A stretch of 64,000 bases of DNA from Candidatus Margulisiibacteriota bacterium (GCA_025453605.1 JALOPZ010000004.1:1-64000), one strand, 5' to 3'; shown: positions 18,809 through 27,148, numbered from the stretch's first letter. Translations and numbers: made by a program. Notes: generated by a model not told the origin, from the sequence alone.

Positions 18809-19926
18809 TTGTCCACTTCCGCTTTATATTCGAACAGGCTCATAATATCGCGCTGGGAAAGGATGCCGATCAGCTTGTCGCCCTCCATTACCAGTAGCCG
18901 GCCGGAACCGCTGGCGGCCAGTCGGGCCAGGGCAGTGGTCAACTCGGCGTGCCGGTCGATCGTCAGGCGGGTGGTGATCGGGATCATCGCTTCCCGGGCG
19001 GTGACCGCCGACCAGCGCTCCCGTTCGATCTCCTTGATCGCGTGGAAGGTGAGGAGGCCGATCAGCCGATCATCGGCGACGACCGGAAAGGCGGCAAAAC
19101 GAAAACGGAAAAAATAATCCTCGACCAGGCGGCTGAGCGGGAGATCGGCCGGGACGGTGATCACGTTCTGGGTCATGATCTGGCCGACCCGGACCCCGGA
19201 GAGGAGTTTTTTCAGCGCGACCTGGCGGTAGCTGGCGTCGGCCGCCTCCAGCAGGAAGAACCCGATAAAAATATACCAGAGGCCGTTAAAATAGTAGCTC
19301 CGAAAGAAGAGAAAAATACCGGCCAGCATCAGCGTGACCGCCAGGGCTTTGCCGCCGAAAGCGGCAATCCCGGTTGCCCGGCGCAGGTTGCCGGTCAACT
19401 GCCAGAGCAGAGCGCGCAGGACCCGGCCGCCGTCGAGCGGAAAGCCGGGGAGCAGATTGAAAACGCCGAGCAAAACATTGATCGTCAGGAGATAAAGAGC
19501 GATCTTGGCCAGGTAGAGGGGGGCGCCAAGCTGCATCATGATCTGGCCCAGAACGTAGAACAGCGCCGCCAGCAGAAAACTCATCGCCGGTCCGGCGAGC
19601 GCCATCCGCAGTTCCACCCCGGGGTTTTCCGGTTCCTCGCCCAGTTGGGCAACACCGCCAAAGATGAACAGGGTGATGCCGTGGATCGGCAGACCGGCGC
19701 GCAGCGCGACGACGGCGTGGGAGAGTTCGTGGGCCAGGATCGAAACGAAAAACAGGATCGCGGTCAGGAAGGCCAGCAGCCAGTGGACCGGCCCGGACAA
19801 ACCGGGAAAATCGGCGCTGAAATTGGCGGCCAGGGTGGAGAGGACCAGGCCGAAAATGATCAGCCAGGAGTAATTGATCTCGACCGGGATGCGAAAAACG
19901 GTCAGCAGCTTAACCGACGATCTCAT
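18805..19926 (-). CDS. Site-2 protease family (M50) metalloprotease with CBS domains
   Basis: The 373-residue membrane protease has the zinc motif HELSHAVVALRAG in a membrane helix and the second ligand segment LLPGFPLDGGRVLRALLW, followed by two CBS domains (MTQNVITVPADLPLSRLVED and EAMIPITTRLTIDRHAE). This matches the SpoIVFB-like M50 class in which CBS domains sense nucleotides. The ATG at 19926 gives the usual N-terminus (VFRIPVEINYSWLIIF). It overlaps the small membrane gene upstream by 17 nt. Confidence 0.92.
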   Translation of the reverse strand: MRSSVKLLTVFRIPVEINYSWLIIFGLVLSTLAANFSADFPGLSGPVHWLLAFLTAILFFVSILAHELSHAVVALRAGLPIHGITLFIFGGVAQLGEEPENPGVELRMALAGPAMSFLLAALFYVLGQIMMQLGAPLYLAKIALYLLTINVLLGVFNLLPGFPLDGGRVLRALLWQLTGNLRRATGIAAFGGKALAVTLMLAGIFLFFRSYYFNGLWYIFIGFFLLEAADASYRQVALKKLLSGVRVGQIMTQNVITVPADLPLSRLVEDYFFRFRFAAFPVVADDRLIGLLTFHAIKEIERERWSAVTAREAMIPITTRLTIDRHAELTTALARLAASGSGRLLVMEGDKLIGILSQRDIMSLFEYKAEVDK

Positions 19927-20164
19927 GTGTCCACGCGTCAAAGAGGTTATTGAACCAGAGGACGATCCCGGCAATGATCCCGATCCCGAGCGTGGTCAGA
20001 AAAAGATAAGCGTTGACCATCAGGGTCAGATAGATCAGCCCGGGGATGGCAAAATAATAGGCCAGGATCAGCAGCAGTCCCTTGGTCCCTTCGCCCTTGG
20101 CGACCTGACCGAGACCGACGACAAAAAAAGAGGCGAGCGCGGGCCAAAAATAGCGCTTCTTCAT
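19910..20164 (-). CDS. Small TM2/DUF5683-like membrane protein
   Basis: The 84-residue protein begins KKRYFWPALASFFVVGLGQV, the pattern of TM2 or DUF5683 proteins, followed by hydrophobic helices. The function is unknown. TGCTATAAT (20180-20172) ends 7 nt before the ATG, so the mRNA should be leaderless. It heads the operon with the site-2 protease, PfpI, polX and rnhA. Confidence 0.7.
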   Translation of the reverse strand: MKKRYFWPALASFFVVGLGQVAKGEGTKGLLLILAYYFAIPGLIYLTLMVNAYLFLTTLGIGIIAGIVLWFNNLFDAWTHEIVG

Positions 20165-20200
20165 TGAAATAATTATAGCACTGGTATATACTTAAGCCAA
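20164..20200. promoter_or_regulatory. Interleaved divergent promoters, 37 bp between start codons
   Basis: Plus strand: TTGAAA (20164-20169), 17 nt, TATACT (20187-20192), ATG at 20202. Minus strand: TTGGCT (20200-20195), 17 nt, TATAAT (20177-20172), ATG at 20164. Each -10 sits in the spacer of the other promoter. Confidence 0.65.
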
Positions 20201-20201
20201 C

Positions 20202-20768
20202 ATGAAGCCGGAAAAATGCCAGATCAAGCATTTTGAGGTTGATGACCTGCTGCTGAAAAAGGCCGGGAAATACGCCAAGGTCATTGAACTGGCCGCCGAT
20301 TCGCTTTTTACCCGCCACACGGTCGCCAAGTACACCGGAGTCGACCTGGAGCGCGATATCCTGAAGGCGGTCGCCGTCGAGGCGGTCAGGGCGACCGGGG
20401 CGATCGGGATCGGTTTTGTCAAAGGGTTCGGCCTGAACAGAGGGGCGATCGCCTCCTCGTTCACCCAGAACGGCGAGTGCATCGTTGCCGTTGGTAAGAG
20501 CGATGAAGATATCGCCTCGGCGATCAGGCGGGTGGCGGCGCTTGGCCGGGGGGCGGTGCTGGTCACCGGCGGGATGCTGATGGCGGAACTGACGGCGGCC
20601 GACCAGACACAGGCGTTCTTTAAAGCCGCGCAGCAGCTCGGCTCCGGACTGGCCGATCCGCTGGCGACGCTCTGCCTGCTGACCAATACCGCTCTTCCCG
20701 AACTCCGTTTAACTTCCGCCGGCCTGTTCGACCTGGCCAAAGGCGCGACCGTTCCGCTCTTTGAATGA
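20202..20768 (+). CDS. Stand-alone adenine deaminase C-terminal domain protein
   Basis: The 188 residues match only the C-terminal beta domain of bacterial adenine deaminase: GAIGIGFVKGFGLNRGAIAS, the GKSDEDIASAIRRVAALGRG segment, LPELRLTSAGLFDLAKG at the end. The metal-binding amidohydrolase domain that normally precedes it is absent, since the divergent gene begins 37 bp upstream. The AHDSHN-like segment usual after GAIAS is replaced by FTQNGE. It overlaps hpt by 4 nt. It could assist a separate deaminase, bind purines or regulate hpt, but it cannot itself be a deaminase of the known type. Confidence 0.75.
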   Translation: MKPEKCQIKHFEVDDLLLKKAGKYAKVIELAADSLFTRHTVAKYTGVDLERDILKAVAVEAVRATGAIGIGFVKGFGLNRGAIASSFTQNGECIVAVGKSDEDIASAIRRVAALGRGAVLVTGGMLMAELTAADQTQAFFKAAQQLGSGLADPLATLCLLTNTALPELRLTSAGLFDLAKGATVPLFE

Positions 20769-21280
20769 AGCCCCGTCCGCCGCAGCTGATCTCCGCCCGC
20801 CGTCTTAAACAGCGGATCAAAGCCCTGGGTAAAAAGATCAGCCGCGATTACCGCCGGCGCGATCTTGTCCTGATCGGCGTCCTCAAGGGGTCGTTCGTTT
20901 TTTTGGCCGACCTGGTCCGCTCCCTGAGCGTGCCGGTTGCCCTCGATTTTGTCCAGGTTTCCAGCTACGGGGCGTCGACCGCTTCTTCCGGCGTGATCAA
21001 GATCAAAAAAGATGTCGACCTGCCGCTGGTCGGCAAGGATGTGCTGATCGTCGAGGATATCGTCGATTACGGATATACCCTGGATTACCTGCGCCGCTTC
21101 CTGAAGAATAAGAAGCCGCGGTCGGTCAAGATCTGCGCCTTGCTGGACAAACCGTCCCGGCGTAAAGTCCGGGTCCCGCTCGCTTATAAGGGTTTTACCG
21201 TGCCGGACAAGTTCATCATCGGCTACGGTCTGGACTATAACGAAAAACTGCGGGCACTCCCCTATATCGGGACGCTTTAA
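20765..21280 (+). CDS. hpt: Hypoxanthine phosphoribosyltransferase
   Basis: It converts hypoxanthine or guanine plus PRPP to IMP or GMP. The 171 residues include the PRPP-binding loop VLIVEDIVDYGYTLDYL, the VLKGSFVFLADLVR strand-loop and the C-terminal FIIGYGLDYNEKLRALPYIG. Adenine deaminase would supply its hypoxanthine, which fits the overlapping upstream gene. The gene overlaps the convergent LCP gene by 4 bp. Confidence 0.95.
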   Translation: MKPRPPQLISARRLKQRIKALGKKISRDYRRRDLVLIGVLKGSFVFLADLVRSLSVPVALDFVQVSSYGASTASSGVIKIKKDVDLPLVGKDVLIVEDIVDYGYTLDYLRRFLKNKKPRSVKICALLDKPSRRKVRVPLAYKGFTVPDKFIIGYGLDYNEKLRALPYIGTL

Positions 21281-22167
21281 AAATTGGCGCGGACCGCTTC
21301 GTCCAGACTCTTTTTATCCATGATCAGGATCGAACCGGCGGCCGGGTCAGCGGCGTCGGTGACCGCCGGCGTAAAGTTGGTCAGATCTTTGGTCGTCAGC
21401 ATGCGGGCAAAGTTCGCCAGCCGGATCATCTTGAGCAGGGGGAGATCGGTCTGGATGAAGCGCATGGCGATCGTCAGGGCGACCGGAGCCTTGATCAGAT
21501 TCTGCGGTTTGGTGAACGAGTGGAACAGGACATCCATGAACTGCTGCTGGCGGCCGATCCGCCCCAGATCGCCCCGGGCGTCGTGGCGGAACCGGATAAA
21601 ACCTTCCAGCTGTTTGCCGCTTAACCGCTGCCGGCCTTTCTTAAGATTGATAAAGAGCCCCTGGGCCCGGTCGTTGTAGAACATGTCGTTGTCGACTTCG
21701 ACGTCGACCCCGCCGACCAGGTCAACCAGCTTGACCGCGGCAAAGGTGTTGATCTTGATGTAGTGGTCGATCTCGCGGCCGATCAGTTTTTCGACCGTTT
21801 TTTTGATCAGCGGCGTGCCGCCGTAAACGTTGGCGGCGTTGATCTTCTGGTAGCCGTAACCGTCGATCGGGACGAAGGTGTCGCGCGGGATGGAGAGGAT
21901 GAACATTTTATAACTGATCGGGTCGAGCCGCATCACCATGATACTGTCGGTCCGGCCGCCGGTCTCCATGATCGGCTCCCCGGTTTCCTTGTTAAAGCTG
22001 ATGTCCGTTCCCAGGACCAGGATGTTGGTCGGCCGGCGGGTCATGCCGATCCGGAGAAAATGGGGGATCAGCCGCGGAGCGAACAGGTTGGCGTAAAAAT
22101 AGGTGATCCCCACGACAATATAGAGGAGCGCGAGCAGGCGGAGCCAGTCGGGATGGCGCCTGGTCAT
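21277..22167 (-). CDS. LytR-CpsA-Psr (LCP) family cell-wall glycopolymer ligase
   Basis: The 296-residue protein has one N-terminal membrane helix followed by the LCP domain: NILVLGTDISF, GGRTDSIMVMRLDP, IPRDTFVPIDGYG, QKINAANVYGG and RFRHDARGDLGRIGRQQQ. These carry the conserved Arg and Asp residues that bind polyprenyl-phosphate and metal. LCP enzymes attach glycopolymers to peptidoglycan outside the membrane. It starts 1 nt after the exported nitroreductase stop, so both are on one transcript. Confidence 0.93.
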   Translation of the reverse strand: MTRRHPDWLRLLALLYIVVGITYFYANLFAPRLIPHFLRIGMTRRPTNILVLGTDISFNKETGEPIMETGGRTDSIMVMRLDPISYKMFILSIPRDTFVPIDGYGYQKINAANVYGGTPLIKKTVEKLIGREIDHYIKINTFAAVKLVDLVGGVDVEVDNDMFYNDRAQGLFINLKKGRQRLSGKQLEGFIRFRHDARGDLGRIGRQQQFMDVLFHSFTKPQNLIKAPVALTIAMRFIQTDLPLLKMIRLANFARMLTTKDLTNFTPAVTDAADPAAGSILIMDKKSLDEAVRANF

Positions 22168-22168
22168 G

Positions 22169-22828
22169 TCAGGAGCCGGAGCGCAAATAACCGACCGGGA
22201 TGAGGTAGAACGGGTCCTGGGTTTCCGGCAGACCGAGCGCCTTGGCGACGACGTCGTCCCAGAAAGCGCCGATCGGCACCGCCACCAGACCGAGCGCGAC
22301 CGCCTGCAGCAGGACGTTTTCGCCGACGTGGCCGATCTCCATGCTCATGTAACGGTAGGCGCGCTGGCCATACTTGGCTTCGGTGATCCGAAAATTACCG
22401 GCGACAATGATGACCAGCGGCGCTTCGGCGATATAGCCCTGGCCGAGCGCCGCCCGGACCAGCGACGACCGTTTATCCTCGGTCGCAACCTCGATCAGTT
22501 TATGGCCGTCGGGGAGATACTGGAAAACGCCGTCCTTTTTGGCGATATAAATGGTCAGCGGGTAGAGGGAGCCGGAGGAGGGAGCGGTGCGGAAACCCCA
22601 GCTTTTTTCCGTGATCCCCTGAGCGGCCCAGAGAAGCTGGGAGATCTGCTCCATGGTCAATTCGTTGGGGAGGAAAGCCCGTTCGGAACGGCGGCGGAAG
22701 AGCGATTCTTCCAGCGTCATCTTGCCGATCAGTTTCGGGTTGGGGAGAACGATCTGTTTGCGGGCGGCGACGGCCAGGTCGATCGTCAAGCCGAGCAGCA
22801 GGAGGGAGACGAGCGCTTTTTTCAGCAT
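22169..22828 (-). CDS. Exported SagB/ThcOx-type nitroreductase
   Basis: The 219-residue protein is a nitroreductase-fold flavoenzyme of the SagB type: RRRSERAFLPNELTMEQISQ, LLWAAQGITEKSWGFRTAPS, GSLYPLTIYIA, and GHVGENVLLQAVALGLVAVP. It has an N-terminal signal peptide (KKALVSLLLLGLTIDLAVA), which is uncommon for this FMN family, so it probably acts outside the inner membrane. The ATG at 22828 is 6 nt after TGTTATAAT (22843-22835), preceded by a weak -35 TTGTCC. It is upstream of the LCP gene. Confidence 0.85.
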   Translation of the reverse strand: MLKKALVSLLLLGLTIDLAVAARKQIVLPNPKLIGKMTLEESLFRRRSERAFLPNELTMEQISQLLWAAQGITEKSWGFRTAPSSGSLYPLTIYIAKKDGVFQYLPDGHKLIEVATEDKRSSLVRAALGQGYIAEAPLVIIVAGNFRITEAKYGQRAYRYMSMEIGHVGENVLLQAVALGLVAVPIGAFWDDVVAKALGLPETQDPFYLIPVGYLRSGS

Positions 22829-22889
22829 ACCCGGATTATAACAAATCGGAATGCCCCGGACAACGGGGATCGTCCGGGGCAAACCTGTT

Positions 22890-23258
22890 TCAGAGCTCGA
22901 CCAGTTCCGCGGCCGCCTTTTCCTGGGCTTTAGTTGAAGCGTTGTAGAACTTGTTATCGAGCATCTGCATCTCGTCGATCACCACTTCGGTCGAGGTCCG
23001 CTTTTGGCCGGTCTTGCTCTGATAGCTGCGGATCTGCAGCCGGCCTTCCACCGCGACCAGTTTACCCTTTTTCAGGTATTCGCCGCAGATCTTGGCCAGG
23101 CCGCCGAAAGCGACGCAGTTGATGAACTCGGCGTTATCGCTCCCGCTCCGGTTGATCGCCAGGCGAAAGTGCGTCACCGCCAGTTCGTTGCTGGTATAAC
23201 GGACCTCCGGATCGGCCACCAGCCGGCCGGCGAGGATCGATCTGTTAAGTCCCCCCAT
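22890..23258 (-). CDS. ssb: Single-stranded DNA-binding protein
   Basis: The OB-fold is clear: NRSILAGRLVADPEVRYTSN, THFRLAINR, FINCVAFGGLAKICGEYLKKG and VEGRLQIRSYQSKTGQKR. At 122 residues the acidic C-terminal tail is short and ends AAAELVEL, without the usual DDxPF tip that binds partner proteins. The ATG at 23258 has a strong Shine-Dalgarno, GAGGGGGTGAT. The gene is divergent from the Memo fusion. Confidence 0.93.
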   Translation of the reverse strand: MGGLNRSILAGRLVADPEVRYTSNELAVTHFRLAINRSGSDNAEFINCVAFGGLAKICGEYLKKGKLVAVEGRLQIRSYQSKTGQKRTSTEVVIDEMQMLDNKFYNASTKAQEKAAAELVEL

Positions 23259-23280
23259 TCGTATCACCCCCTCTGCGCGG

Positions 23281-23299
23281 TATACAGCAATTTTATTGC
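23281..23299 (-). promoter_or_regulatory. Palindrome over the ssb promoter region
   Basis: GCAAT (23287-23291) and ATTGC (23295-23299) are inverted around TTT, next to a minus-strand TATAC (23285-23281) that could be a -10 of ssb. It could be an operator, and no known regulator motif is matched. Confidence 0.3.
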
Positions 23300-23346
23300 C
23301 ACCTCGACTCGCGGTCGGCACGAGGCGAACTGCTCGCTCGGTGTAG
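23300..23346. repeat. CTCGACTCG-type palindromic repeat
   Basis: CACCTCGACTCG ... CTCGCTCGGTG forms an imperfect inverted repeat. Related segments occur at 841-860, inside rnpB (15811-15840), inside the PHP gene (48040-48066) and inside alr (48790-48809). Confidence 0.5.
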
Positions 23347-23377
23347 TGATTTTCGACACCCGTGTTATAATTTCGAC

Positions 23378-24772
23378 ATGCGCCGGTCAATTTGGTTGCT
23401 TATATCGGTCGTATTGGCGACCGCCAGCGTGGCGGCGGTCAGGCCGGCGCAGCTGGCCGGCTCGTTCTATCCTGCCAGCAGCCTGGAAGTTTCCTTCCAG
23501 ATCGATAAATTCCTCACTAAAGTTTCTCCCCGACCGCAGCGCGGTGAGATCGTCGCGCTGATCGTGCCGCACGCCGGTTACCCTTATTCCGGCCAGACCG
23601 CCGCTTATGCTTATAAACTGCTGGCCGGCCAGGGGTACGACCGGGTAATTCTCCTTGGGGCCAGCCACCGCTTGGCTTTTGACGAGATCGCCGCGCCCGA
23701 CTACACCGAATTCGCTACGCCGCTGGGGGAGGTTCCGGTCGACCGGGAATTCATCAGCCGGCTCGGTAAGCTCAGCGAGCGGATCAAAGTGAACAACGCG
23801 CCGTTCGACCAGGCCGACAATGCGCTGGAGGTTCAGCTCCCGTTCCTGCAGTCGACGCTTGGGGAGTTCAAGATCGTCCCGCTCTTTTTCGGCGCTGTTT
23901 CCCTGGCCAACTGCCAGTCGCTCGCTTATGCCCTGAACTATCTGGTCGATGACCGGACGCTGATCGTCGCCAGCACCGACTGGTCGCACTATTATCCCGA
24001 TTACCTGGGAAGAAAAATGGACCGGGAGGGGCTCAAAGCGGTGGTCGAGGGGAGCCTGGAAGCTTATATTGGAGCGCTGGCGCGCGGCGAGACCGAAGCG
24101 TGCGGCGCGCCGGCGGTGATCACGACCATGTTGCTCGCCCCGGCCCTGGGGGCGAACCGGACCGAACTGCTCAAGTACGCCAACTCCGGCGTTGGCTACG
24201 CGTCGGTCGTCTACTACCGGGCAGAAACCAGCCTGACGGCGGGCGAGCGGCAGAAACTGCTCAAGATCGCCCGGCGGACACTGGAGAGCAAATTGGCCGG
24301 CAAAAAGCTGCCGATCTTTACCCCGCCGGAAGAGAGCCTGAACGAGCGGCGGGGGGTATTCGTTACCCTGACCGAGGATAATAAACTGCGCGGCTGTATC
24401 GGCTATGTTCAGCCGGTCAAACCGCTCTTTGCCGCGGTCCAGGAGATGGCTGTCCAGGCCGCGACTAATGATCCGCGGTTTCTGCCGGTAGCCAAAGAGG
24501 ACCTGGTGAACATCCGGCTGGAGATCTCGGTCCTCTCACGCTTGCGGCGCCTGCGGGAGGCGGCCGAGATAATGATCGGTCGGGACGGCCTGTACATTAT
24601 AAGAGGGGAGGAGTCGGGGTTGCTGCTTCCTCAGGTAGCGCTGGCAGAGGGTTGGGACCGGGACGAATTCCTGAAGCAGGTTTGCCTGAAGGCCGGATTA
24701 CCCGAAGATGCCTGGCGAGAGCCGGAGACGCTCCTTTTCCGTTTTTCCGCGGAGGTCTGGCGCGAGCCGTAA
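23378..24772 (+). CDS. Exported AmmeMemoRadiSam system protein B-A fusion (Memo + AMMECR1)
   Basis: The 464 residues start with a signal peptide (RRSIWLLISVVLATASVAA). Next comes a Memo (system B) domain with VPHAGYPYSGQTAAYAYKLL, ASTDWSHYYPDYLG and ACGAPAVITTMLL, and then an AMMECR1 (system A) domain with GVFVTLTEDNKLRGCIGYVQ and AATNDPRFLPV. Memo-like proteins bind metal through these His/Asp/Cys positions. The radical SAM partner usually encoded alongside is not in this window. The ATG lies 6 nt after TGTTATAAT (23363-23371), so the mRNA is predicted leaderless. Confidence 0.92.
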   Translation: MRRSIWLLISVVLATASVAAVRPAQLAGSFYPASSLEVSFQIDKFLTKVSPRPQRGEIVALIVPHAGYPYSGQTAAYAYKLLAGQGYDRVILLGASHRLAFDEIAAPDYTEFATPLGEVPVDREFISRLGKLSERIKVNNAPFDQADNALEVQLPFLQSTLGEFKIVPLFFGAVSLANCQSLAYALNYLVDDRTLIVASTDWSHYYPDYLGRKMDREGLKAVVEGSLEAYIGALARGETEACGAPAVITTMLLAPALGANRTELLKYANSGVGYASVVYYRAETSLTAGERQKLLKIARRTLESKLAGKKLPIFTPPEESLNERRGVFVTLTEDNKLRGCIGYVQPVKPLFAAVQEMAVQAATNDPRFLPVAKEDLVNIRLEISVLSRLRRLREAAEIMIGRDGLYIIRGEESGLLLPQVALAEGWDRDEFLKQVCLKAGLPEDAWREPETLLFRFSAEVWREP

Positions 24773-24774
24773 AT

Positions 24775-25401
24775 ATGACCAGGAGGAGAAAAGCTGTTGT
24801 CCTGCTCTCGGGGGGGCTCGATTCGACCACCACTCTATATCACGCCTTGAAGAATGGATACAAGTGTTCGGCTCTGATCTTTGATTACGGGCAGCGGCAC
24901 AAGCGCGAACTGCGTAGTGCGGTGGCGGTAGCGAAGGGCGTTTCGGTCGCGTATCACGTCATCCGGATCAAATTGCCCTGGAAAGGGAGTTCGCTGTTAG
25001 ACCGAAAAACGAAAATACCGCAGAACAGGAAACTCACAGGCATCCCCTCGACCTATGTCCCGGCGCGGAACATGATCTTCCTCAGCTTCGCCCTCTCTTA
25101 CGCCGAAGCGATCGGCGCGAAGGCGATCTTTATCGGCGCTAACGCGGTCGATTTTTCCGGTTATCCGGACTGCCGGCCGGCGTTCTACCGCGCTTTTCAG
25201 CGGGCGGCCGAGCGGGGGACCAGGGCGAAAAAGATCAGGATCGTCACACCGCTGCTCCGCCTGACCAAAAAAGAGATCGTCGCGCTCGGCCGCCGCCTCG
25301 GCGCCCCGCTGGAAAAGACCTGGTCCTGCTATGCCGGCGGCCGTCAGCCGTGCGGCGTTTGCGACTCCTGCCGGCTGCGGGCCAGGGGTTTCATGCTATA
25401 A
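24775..25401 (+). CDS. queC: 7-cyano-7-deazaguanine synthase
   Basis: QueC converts CDG to preQ0 for queuosine. It has the PP-loop LLSGGLDSTTTLYHALKNG, the TYVPARNMIFLSFALSYAEA segment and the zinc-binding cysteines in SCYAGGRQPCGVCDSC. The 208-residue length is normal. The ATG at 24775 follows the Memo fusion stop by 2 nt, and longer in-frame starts would lie inside that gene. The other queuosine genes are not in the window. Confidence 0.95.
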   Translation: MTRRRKAVVLLSGGLDSTTTLYHALKNGYKCSALIFDYGQRHKRELRSAVAVAKGVSVAYHVIRIKLPWKGSSLLDRKTKIPQNRKLTGIPSTYVPARNMIFLSFALSYAEAIGAKAIFIGANAVDFSGYPDCRPAFYRAFQRAAERGTRAKKIRIVTPLLRLTKKEIVALGRRLGAPLEKTWSCYAGGRQPCGVCDSCRLRARGFML

Positions 25402-25408
25402 TACCGTC

Positions 25409-26227
25409 ATGAACCCGCTTTTGATCGTTTGCGTCCTGACCGGGATCATCCACTTTACCGAAACCGCCGCTTCGTCGCTCCGGCTGGCGGGGGTCAGGAC
25501 CAAACAGATCGCCACCTCGCTCTCGTTCGTTAACGCCACCTTACTGATCACCCGAACATCCAATATGCTCCAGGCGCCGTTCCTCGGCGGGTTGGTCGAC
25601 CACGCTATCCTGACCGGCAACCCGGCGGGATTGATCGACGGTTTCCGCAGTGTTATCTTTGCCGCCTTTATCGGCAACGCGCTCGGCGCTCTTTGCACGC
25701 CGTTCTTTGTCGCTGTCTTCACTAAGGCGATCTACCGTTTTGAGCGGGGAGGCTCGGTCCCGCGGTTGATCGGCGCTGCGTTCAAGCCGCACAATTTCTT
25801 GGCCATCTGCCGGCAGTTTCGCCTGCCGACCCGGGCTTCATTCGTCAACCTGTCGCTCCAGGGGATGCCGCAGGGCTTTCTCTGGACGAACCTGGTCGTC
25901 GTTTCGGTCTACGCGATCGGAGTTCTCTCGTCACTTTACGCCGGGGCGCTGGTCCCGGAATTCCGGATCACCGCCTCCCAGTTATCCGCCATCGTCAACG
26001 GGATCGCCACGATCCTGTTGGTCACCCTGGTTGACCCGACCTGCGCTTATATTACCGATCAGGCGATCCGCGGCAAACGGCGCGAGGCCGATGTCCGGGC
26101 GATGGTCTTTTACATTATTCTTGGTCGGGTAGTGGGGACGCTGATCTTGTCGCAGCTCCTCTTTATCCCCTCGGCCGAATATATCCGCAATGCCACCCTG
26201 CTGGTCAAAGGCTTTTTCAGCCATTAA
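25409..26227 (+). CDS. amj: Lipid II flippase Amj family protein (DUF2837)
   Basis: The 272-residue polytopic membrane protein begins with IIHFTETAASSLRLAGVRTK and SRTSNMLQAP-like (TRTSNMLQAPFLGGLVDHAI) segments typical of Amj, the alternative to MurJ that flips lipid II for peptidoglycan synthesis. About six hydrophobic segments are visible. TGCTATAAT (25394-25402), which lies in the queC 3' end, is 6 nt before the ATG, so it can also be made from its own leaderless mRNA. Confidence 0.85.
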   Translation: MNPLLIVCVLTGIIHFTETAASSLRLAGVRTKQIATSLSFVNATLLITRTSNMLQAPFLGGLVDHAILTGNPAGLIDGFRSVIFAAFIGNALGALCTPFFVAVFTKAIYRFERGGSVPRLIGAAFKPHNFLAICRQFRLPTRASFVNLSLQGMPQGFLWTNLVVVSVYAIGVLSSLYAGALVPEFRITASQLSAIVNGIATILLVTLVDPTCAYITDQAIRGKRREADVRAMVFYIILGRVVGTLILSQLLFIPSAEYIRNATLLVKGFFSH

Positions 26228-26233
26228 TCCCCG

Positions 26234-27133
26234 ATGAGGATCATCAGGCACCCATTAAAGAGCAGGTTGAATAAGCCGGTCGTCGCCCTCGGGACGTTTG
26301 ACGGCGTCCACGTCGGACACCGGCAGGTTTTGCGGCGCGCGGTCAAAGAAGCCGGCCAGCTCCAGACCCACTCGGCGGTCATTACCTTTGATCCTCACCC
26401 GCAGGAAATTATCGCCCCGGGGAGAGGTTTACGGTTGCTGACAACGCTCAATGAGCGGACCGCGCTTTTTTGCGCGCTCGGGCTCGACTCGGTCATCGCC
26501 TTCCGCTTTCGCCAGGAGCTGCAGCGGCTGACCTCGCGCGAATTCATCGAACGCTATCTGGTCGGCAAATTAGGGGTGCGCGGGGTCGTAGTCGGCTATG
26601 ACTACGCTTTTGGCCGCGGCCGGCACGCCGGGGCGGCAGAGCTGAAAGAACTGGGCCGCCGCTTCGGCTTCAATGTCGTCATTGTTCCGCCGGTTAAACG
26701 GGGACACCACCTGGCGAAATCGGGGAAGATCCGCGAGCTGCTTAGTCTTGGCGAGTTCAACCGGGCGGTCCAACTGCTTGGACACCCGTACCGGATCACG
26801 GGGCGGGTGGTCAGGGGTAAAGGAGTAGGGAAAAAACTCGGTTTTCCCACCGCGAACTTGAAAGTTGACCCGCGCAAGCTGATCCCGGCCGAAGGGGTAT
26901 ATTTTGGCCGGGTTGGACCGAGAAAATGCCTGGTCAATATCGGTTCGCGGCCGACCTTCGGCGCCGGTGAGCTGCTGGTTGAGGTCCATCTCCTTGATTT
27001 CCGGGGAAACCTGCGCGGCCAAACGCTGACGGTTGACCTGGTCCGCCGCTTCCGGGCGGAAAAACAGTTCACTGATGTTAATGACCTGATCGCCCAGATC
27101 AAAAAGGATGTTGCCCGGGCTCGCCGGCTATGA
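26234..27133 (+). CDS. ribF: Bifunctional riboflavin kinase / FAD synthetase
   Basis: The N-terminal FMN adenylyltransferase domain has ALGTFDGVHVGHRQVLRRAV and ITFDPHPQEI. The C-terminal riboflavin kinase domain has GRVVRGKGVGKKLGFPTANL and VNIGSRPTFGAG. Together they make FMN and FAD. The 299 residues are normal. It lies 6 nt after amj, and a -10 for rpsO lies at its 3' end. Confidence 0.96.
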   Translation: MRIIRHPLKSRLNKPVVALGTFDGVHVGHRQVLRRAVKEAGQLQTHSAVITFDPHPQEIIAPGRGLRLLTTLNERTALFCALGLDSVIAFRFRQELQRLTSREFIERYLVGKLGVRGVVVGYDYAFGRGRHAGAAELKELGRRFGFNVVIVPPVKRGHHLAKSGKIRELLSLGEFNRAVQLLGHPYRITGRVVRGKGVGKKLGFPTANLKVDPRKLIPAEGVYFGRVGPRKCLVNIGSRPTFGAGELLVEVHLLDFRGNLRGQTLTVDLVRRFRAEKQFTDVNDLIAQIKKDVARARRL

Positions 27134-27139
27134 TATAAT
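27111..27139 (+). promoter_or_regulatory. rpsO promoter
   Basis: TTGCCC (27111-27116), 17 nt, TATAAT (27134-27139) with TG at the extended -10 position. The rpsO ATG follows after 9 nt, so the leader would be about 3 nt. Confidence 0.7.
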
Positions 27140-27148
27140 TGTCACATA

